Positions 19,401 to 24,263 of a stretch of 24,263 nt of DNA are shown piece after piece. Every line of letters begins with the position of its first letter. The stretch's first letter is position 1. The notes beneath the pieces are model-generated. The model had not been told where the DNA came from, did no database searches, and saw only the letters and a program-made list of their open reading frames with translations. The translations under genes and the position numbers were made by a program. Source of the stretch: Saccoglossus kowalevskii (Eukaryota; Hemichordata; Enteropneusta; Harrimaniidae); NCBI RefSeq assembly GCF_000003605.2, contig NW_003108083.1, positions 719,304-743,566 of the forward strand, read 5' to 3'.

Positions 19401-21207
19401 GTAAATTACCCTCATGGAATAAAACGTTTGCAGCGTTCCTATGAGTGGCGCCCTCCAGTGACGCGGAGTTTATGTGACGTCAATTCGTTGAAACGACTCC
19501 ATTTACAAAGTCCATATTGTTATATCCTGTGTTTTTAGAGACGTGTTACATTCTAAATGACGAACAACTTCACAGCCGAGCAGATTTGCATATTTAAACA
19601 CCATTGCCAAATTACATTACAATTCTGTCAAATTTATTTATTTACACGGTGATCGTGTGCCTCATGAAACAACTGTGGACATGTTGCTGTCGTTAACAGA
19701 CAGAATATCACGTGCACCAGAAAGCCGCGAAATGATGGTACGTTATTCCGACCTTAGTCGTTGACTGTAGGTCGTAACTCACATTGTGCTTGACAGTTCT
19801 TTTAGATATATTCTACTTACAAACTTTGAATTGGGATACATTCACCGGAAATGGACGTTGATGCAAGCAATTTGTAAAAGTAAAAGTGTCAGTTCCAACA
19901 AACGGTTAAAATTGACGACTTTGGATCGAGTTGATAGGCAACTCTTACGTTGAACTGATATCAAAAGCACACAGTTCGAAATTACTTCCTGTTGAAACAT
20001 ATTTGTTTTAAATATGTATTTTTTAAAATAATATATCAATCACCTGATTATACAGATGTGTGTAAAGGGCTTGGGATGCTTTTTTAAAAAAAAAATTGTT
20101 ATTAATTTAAAATTACAATTATTCCTGGAAATGGATACGTTTGGGATAGCTGGAAAATGAAATTCCGCTCACCTAAAATATATATTCCAGTTATTTGGAA
20201 TTGTTTTCATACTGTTATGCTATTATCACAATTTATGACACGTCATCCAGATCATGTGTTATGATTGGTTACAAAAAAAATCCACTTTTCCATGTTTCTC
20301 CAGGCAAAGAATAGGTCGACCTAGTTCCCGACAAAGATTCACAAAATTCTAAGAACACTCAACCTGACAGTTAAATATGTTATCTTTGACTCGTCCAATA
20401 AACCCTGAGATGAAATAGACGTGTGCTATAGCCAGTCAATATGTTTTCCATGATAAATGGCATATTACCATGTGTTTACTCATTCAGTATCACAAATGTT
20501 GCTTAACTTATGTGTAACATGCACAACATAGCATATATGTGTAAGAACGCGTCTTGCTAGCCAACGGATTTCGCTAGTAAACCAAAAATGTGTCTCTTCT
20601 TCACGCCGTCAGCTGAAATCTGTTCCGTTATTAACGACCCATAATGTCCAGGTTATTGCCAATACCTTTAATGGTAGACTAGCCATCACTCATGGCCCAA
20701 ATCCAATGTCAGTTTGATTAAAAACGCCGATTGGGGTCTTATTCCGAGTACAAATAGCATTGATTGATTCCTCATTTGCAACGTTTATAATCAATAGTGG
20801 GCATTAAGAGATGACTGATCATTTGTCTATTCTGCTTTAGTTCTGATTGATTGATTCATTCATTACCACTCGGTTTATTCGCCGTTCGATGCGGTGCGTT
20901 TATGGAATAATGTCAGCTTCCTTTTTTTCAGTAAACACATCCCACACATATGCGTAATATTAGTGATAATATTATCGTCCAAAACGCGTTTCACTTTTGA
21001 GTTACATTGCCATGGTGTGGGAAAGAAAGTATATATAATGAACTTCGAACTGGTTTACACAGTAATCATTTCATTCCTACTTACATGATTTCATCAGGAC
21101 ATCTGTGAGTGAATTAATTAAAGGGATTACCGACATGAGCTTATTGTGTTACTAAAGCATTTATCGACATATTATTTGCACATTTGTGGGGAATAAGGTA
21201 TTTTATA
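16404..21207. other. 4.8 kb of AT-rich sequence without a supported gene
   Basis: All open frames are under 70 codons and unrecognised. Structures noted inside: two adjacent hairpins at 17284-17348, an E-box/CRE overlap at 17758-17770, an (AT)n run at about 18224-18242, a 9-bp-stem hairpin at 18817-18855, and a canonical TGACGTCA at 19475-19482. The rest shows no repeat family that I can define. Confidence 0.45.
17758..17770. promoter_or_regulatory. GTCACGTGAC palindrome overlapping TGACGTC
   Basis: GTCACGTGAC (17758-17767) is a perfect 10-base palindrome of the type bound by MiT/TFE and USF family bHLH-zip factors in animals. It shares TGAC with the CRE-like TGACGTC at 17764-17770. No transcription unit is established nearby. 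Confidence 0.3.
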
Positions 21208-21372
21208 TTAAAGCGGGAGCGTCGTTACCTGCGCATGCGTCAGATTTCCATATCATGTCATTGTTTACAAGTAAGCGTCTACCCATGAGCCTTTGCGTTT
21301 TTAGCGTGTGTTGTTATCATCGCGTGGGACTCGATTCCCGCTAGTGCGCAGGTGACGACCCTCCCGCTTTAA
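21208..21372 (+). mobile_element. TTAA-flanked MITE, copy 3 (best preserved)
   Basis: A 165-bp element runs between TTAA at 21208-21211 and TTAA at 21369-21372. The terminal inverted repeats are AGCGGGAGCGTCGTTACC plus TGCGCATGCG on the left and TGCGCAGGTGACGACCC plus TCCCGCT on the right. Interior words CATGAGCCTTTGCGTTTT and AGCGTGTGTTGTTATC are shared with copy 2 and, reversed, in diverged form with copy 1. There is no ORF. Both TTAA ends are intact, so this copy best defines the family. Confidence 0.92.
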
Positions 21373-21606
21373 AGTACAATTTCCTATTTTCTGCAGAAGT
21401 TGACAGCATTGTCTAAAACATATGTTTGTGCGAGAGGGTTTGCTTTGAGAGCATGCGCAGAACTGCCTTGAATCAAGTACGGGCGCTTATTATTGCTAAA
21501 ATAAACACATTTGCGTGAACAAAGGTGTGGCAACACACATTTTGTAGTTGGATCATGGTTGGATGGAACTCTGTTGTGTGCCCGTCTACATACGTTTAAG
21601 CTGCTT

Positions 21607-21739
21607 TTAAAGCGCGGTGGTCGCCGTGCAGCGCGTGTTCGAATTTCATGTGAATAAACAATGTATTTTACACGCGTTGTATACGTCGCTATGAGTCCCA
21701 TATCGAACAGGACGCGGCACGACGACTGCCGCCCTTTAA
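21607..21739. mobile_element. Second TTAA-flanked foldback element
   Basis: A 133-bp element lies between TTAA at 21607-21610 and TTAA at 21736-21739. The left arm begins TTAAAGCGCGGTGGTCGCCG and the right arm, reverse complemented, begins TTAAAGGGCGGCAGTCGTCG; about 22 of the first 27 positions agree. A shared TGTTCGA about 30 bases in extends the arms to nearly 40 bases. The outermost bases (TTAAAGCG, then GTCG) resemble the 165-bp family, but the interior does not match it. It may be a relative mobilised by the same transposase. No ORF is contained. Confidence 0.75.
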
Positions 21740-22485
21740 GTTTGCAGTTGGCAATTATGCCCAGTTACACTGTGGCCTCATCAATGCAAGAAATCACCAG
21801 CTGAAACGAGGCCGCTGATTGGCTACTTTCACTTTCGCAATAATACGCCTGGTTATGAATAGAAAAACTGTAATGTTAAACTAGGAGGATATCAATAGTT
21901 TGCAATGGTGCGTGTAATTAGTTATAATCAGAGAGTCATTAATGTCTTTATTTCATATTAATAATCAGTTTAACTATCACATAATTTCATAAAACTGAAG
22001 ACTCTCTGAGTAATTAAGATGCGTATTTTATATTTGCCTTGAAGTTAAAATCTGTACTACAATGCGTTGTGTATATAAGTAAGAAAATTAACCAATCAAT
22101 ACAATCCACGTTTCTGTGCATTCTGTACGATGTCCTACATGCAATCACTCTTGAACGCGGTGATCGGTGGAAACATACACGATAAGAGAAACACGATATC
22201 TGCAATCTAATAGCCGTTAGAAGATAACACCTAATCCGTTGAGTTAAATAAAACGTAATTTCTCACAAATCACCGCGAGACTTGAACAAGTACTGACAAG
22301 GCATCGCAATAATACTCGTTTATCTATCAACCAATCAGATCGCCATCACGCTCAAAGTGTCATAAATGCAACATACTGTCTAACTATGTGGCTACAGATT
22401 CGGGCGCGTATGATAACAGTTCAGGGCTCATACCACTAATTGAATTTCCATAGACGACAATGTTAACATATGACGAGATTGCTAT
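21740..22485. other. Spacer, nothing recognised
   Basis: A 9-base inverted repeat (CAGAGAGTC at 21929-21937 with GACTCTCTG at 22000-22008) is the only structure seen. No gene is supported. Confidence 0.45.
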
Positions 22486-22810
22486 ATGAAAATGACGAAG
22501 AAAGTTGAAAATATGGCTCAAAAATGGGAAATCAACATGCCAGTAATCAACCATATGAAAAAAACTAACATGTTGGCCAGCTCAAACTCTTGCAAATCTC
22601 AGGTAAACAAGACACACCTACTGTATTTGGATTGCACCAAGAGAAATCACTGGAAAAACACCAAGATTAGAACATCCATTAACACACAGAATAAACCCAC
22701 AGGTACACAGCCGCTAAGTAGTAAACAAAAGACCACATGTTGGTCTCACCTCTGACCCAGGTGATTACGCCCTCAAACAGGGAGCACCTGAGAAAAAAAA
22801 ATATTTAAAA
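22486..22810 (+). other. A-rich strand-biased segment ending in hairpin and A-run
   Basis: In 22501-22740 I count 105 A and 45 T, a strong asymmetry not seen in neighbouring sequence. An 89-codon frame (22486-22755) is open through it, rich in Lys, Asn and Thr, with no domain I recognise. A hairpin follows (CAGGTG 22758-22763 with CACCTG 22785-22790, and CCCT/AGGG inside), then a run of nine A from 22793 and further A/T. Strand bias with a 3' A-run is what a reverse-transcribed RNA copy would leave, but I see no target duplication or known retroelement protein. Coding remains unlikely. Confidence 0.35.
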
Positions 22811-24263
22811 AATTTCATTGGTTCTTGCTGGGCATTTAAATTGCGAGCAGCCATTGGTTAATTAGTGGCATGAGACCTAAATACTTATGCGCGTCATATG
22901 CCTTAACGTCGACTATGTCTGACTGCAGTCAATATCATTAAGGCATGGTCATGCAAAGCCTTCAAGTTCTTACAAAAGAAGGTTACGTTTAGTCATGTAA
23001 GTGTGACAATCATCGGTTAGCTCAATTCAAATTTTGATGCGCCCGTGTTTTGATGAAATAAATATAAATCTAGCAGTAAAGACAAGCACAAATTTGAATT
23101 AAAATCGGATAACAACATATCACAATTGTATAGTAAAAATCGATAACACAGATGTACGAACGAACGGACAGAGACATTGGTTGGTTAGTGGACTTGGTTT
23201 GTTGGTTGGATGTTCAATTGAACAGGTGACATGTTGGCTGGGGGTCGTTAAGAAGAGAAACATTTAAGTGAGTGAAATGCTGCAAGTTACCGAATTCAAC
23301 GAGGAGTTTGTGCCGTATATTCAAATCTCAAGTTCAATATCAATATATATTACTAGTACGATATGTGTCATATTTTATGGAAGACACTCTGTCTTGAGCT
23401 CAATTAACACATTGTATGTAAAAATTATGTCTAAATTTTGTCTGCTAGATATTCATTGGCAAAATTTACAATACACAATGTGTGCACGTTTAATTTCCCA
23501 CCAAATTATTCATTAAAAGCGTCATACTCTCGCTCTCAACGTGGTCTCGGTGGTCGTTAACGTTTAAGGCGAATGTAAATTGCTGTAGGTTTATGGTAAT
23601 CTAAAAGGACATGGAGAGTGGATTTAATTCCAAGATTATGGTTCTTAGTCAGCACTGAACGGATTCTTCAATCACTTGATTGTCGACTAAAACTTGTCTC
23701 CAGAGTCGTAATTATTGATTTTTAACTTACGTTTTCTCGCCATGTTGGTCGCATAGTCTGGCGGTAAGACTAATTGCTTTGTATGGCTCATTAATCGTAG
23801 TTATAGTGCCATGAATATTGGAGCCGCCTTGACACAGGTACAGTTATAAAGCTTAAGTAATTACGATTTGTAACTTCTGTACGTGGGGTTTGTTTTCTAG
23901 TATCGATTACACTCAAACATCTCTATGGTTTTGGGGGCACTGTATTCGTGTACGAAAGTATGTATGGCATTGTATTGACGTAGATTGTTAAGCGTGACTA
24001 AAAAAAAACAAATTGACGGAATGATCGCTGAAAACCAGTGTAATTAGCATGTTAATATGCAGCAAGCGAAGCAATCGCCAATACAGAATGGCTGAAAGTA
24101 CACACAGCTCAACGATAATCGCCATGTTCTAATGAAATAACTACTATCGAGCACATTTTTGAAGTTGCTAAATCTTTAAGTTCGATGCGTCTTCAGAACA
24201 AAACAAAAAACATTTATAGCTGTTTGGTAAAAATGTAACAGGAAATTATAGAAACAAATTTTT
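22811..24263. other. Right-hand end of the window, no supported gene
   Basis: A TTGG-rich stretch at about 23179-23208 is followed by a perfect 14-base palindrome TGTTCAATTGAACA (23211-23224). At 23526-23555, 24 of 30 bases match the right end of the inverted-repeat element at 16384-16413. An 82-codon frame at 23268-23516 is unrecognised. Nothing else stands out. Confidence 0.45.

Noticed and set aside
21617-21650. B-box-like TGTTCGAATTTC suggesting a SINE
   Set aside because: The word belongs to the inverted arm of the 21607-21739 element, and no A box lies at a workable distance.
21875-22008. Two overlapping short inverted repeats (8 and 9 bases)
   Set aside because: They interleave rather than nest, the arms are short and the gaps long, so neither an element nor a stable hairpin is supported.
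23745-23790. A-box-like CATAGTCTGGCGGTAAGAC
   Set aside because: No B box or cloverleaf follows, so a tRNA or SINE head is not supported.

Overview
This window looks like non-coding nuclear DNA from an animal, intergenic or deep intronic. It is AT-rich (two blocks fall to roughly 10-17% GC), dense in tandem repeats and small inverted-repeat elements, and has no recognisable protein-coding gene, rRNA or tRNA. TATA-like and AATAAA-type signals, minisatellites and TTAA-flanked MITE-like elements argue for a eukaryote. A marine invertebrate such as a mollusc would fit, but that is a guess. No long open frame matches a protein family I know, and the longest one (159 codons, 5510-5989) lies wholly inside a 30-bp satellite.

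Layout. 1-236: a 33-bp minisatellite running off the left edge. 421-865: the best candidate transcription unit, with a TATA-like box, a 44-codon ORF predicting a single-pass membrane micropeptide, a GC-rich hairpin, AATAAA and a GT-rich tract. 2936-3088, 7625-7787 and 21208-21372: three copies of one TTAA-flanked MITE. 4412-6080: a large 30-bp satellite, about 55 units, with higher-order structure (a 328-bp duplication and 60-bp dimers). 6340-7290: diverged direct repeats and a degenerate ~28-bp repeat. 9720-12480: two very AT-rich blocks around a 1.2-kb interval bounded by a 25-bp perfect inverted repeat, with a 34-bp motif present three times. 13600-13825: clustered palindromic sites resembling nuclear-receptor, T-box and CRE motifs. 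16253-16403: a small inverted-repeat element. 21607-21739: a second TTAA-flanked foldback element, only 234 bp from a copy of the first. 22486-22810: a strongly A-rich strand segment ending in a hairpin and an A9 run.

No pathway or operon logic can be read here. The most interesting signals are the compact micropeptide-like unit near 0.5 kb, the related TTAA elements with GC-rich termini in an AT-rich background, the three fixed-spacing motif copies near 10.5-11.6 kb, and the layered history of the satellite. All functional statements are inferences from sequence shape; no database search was possible.
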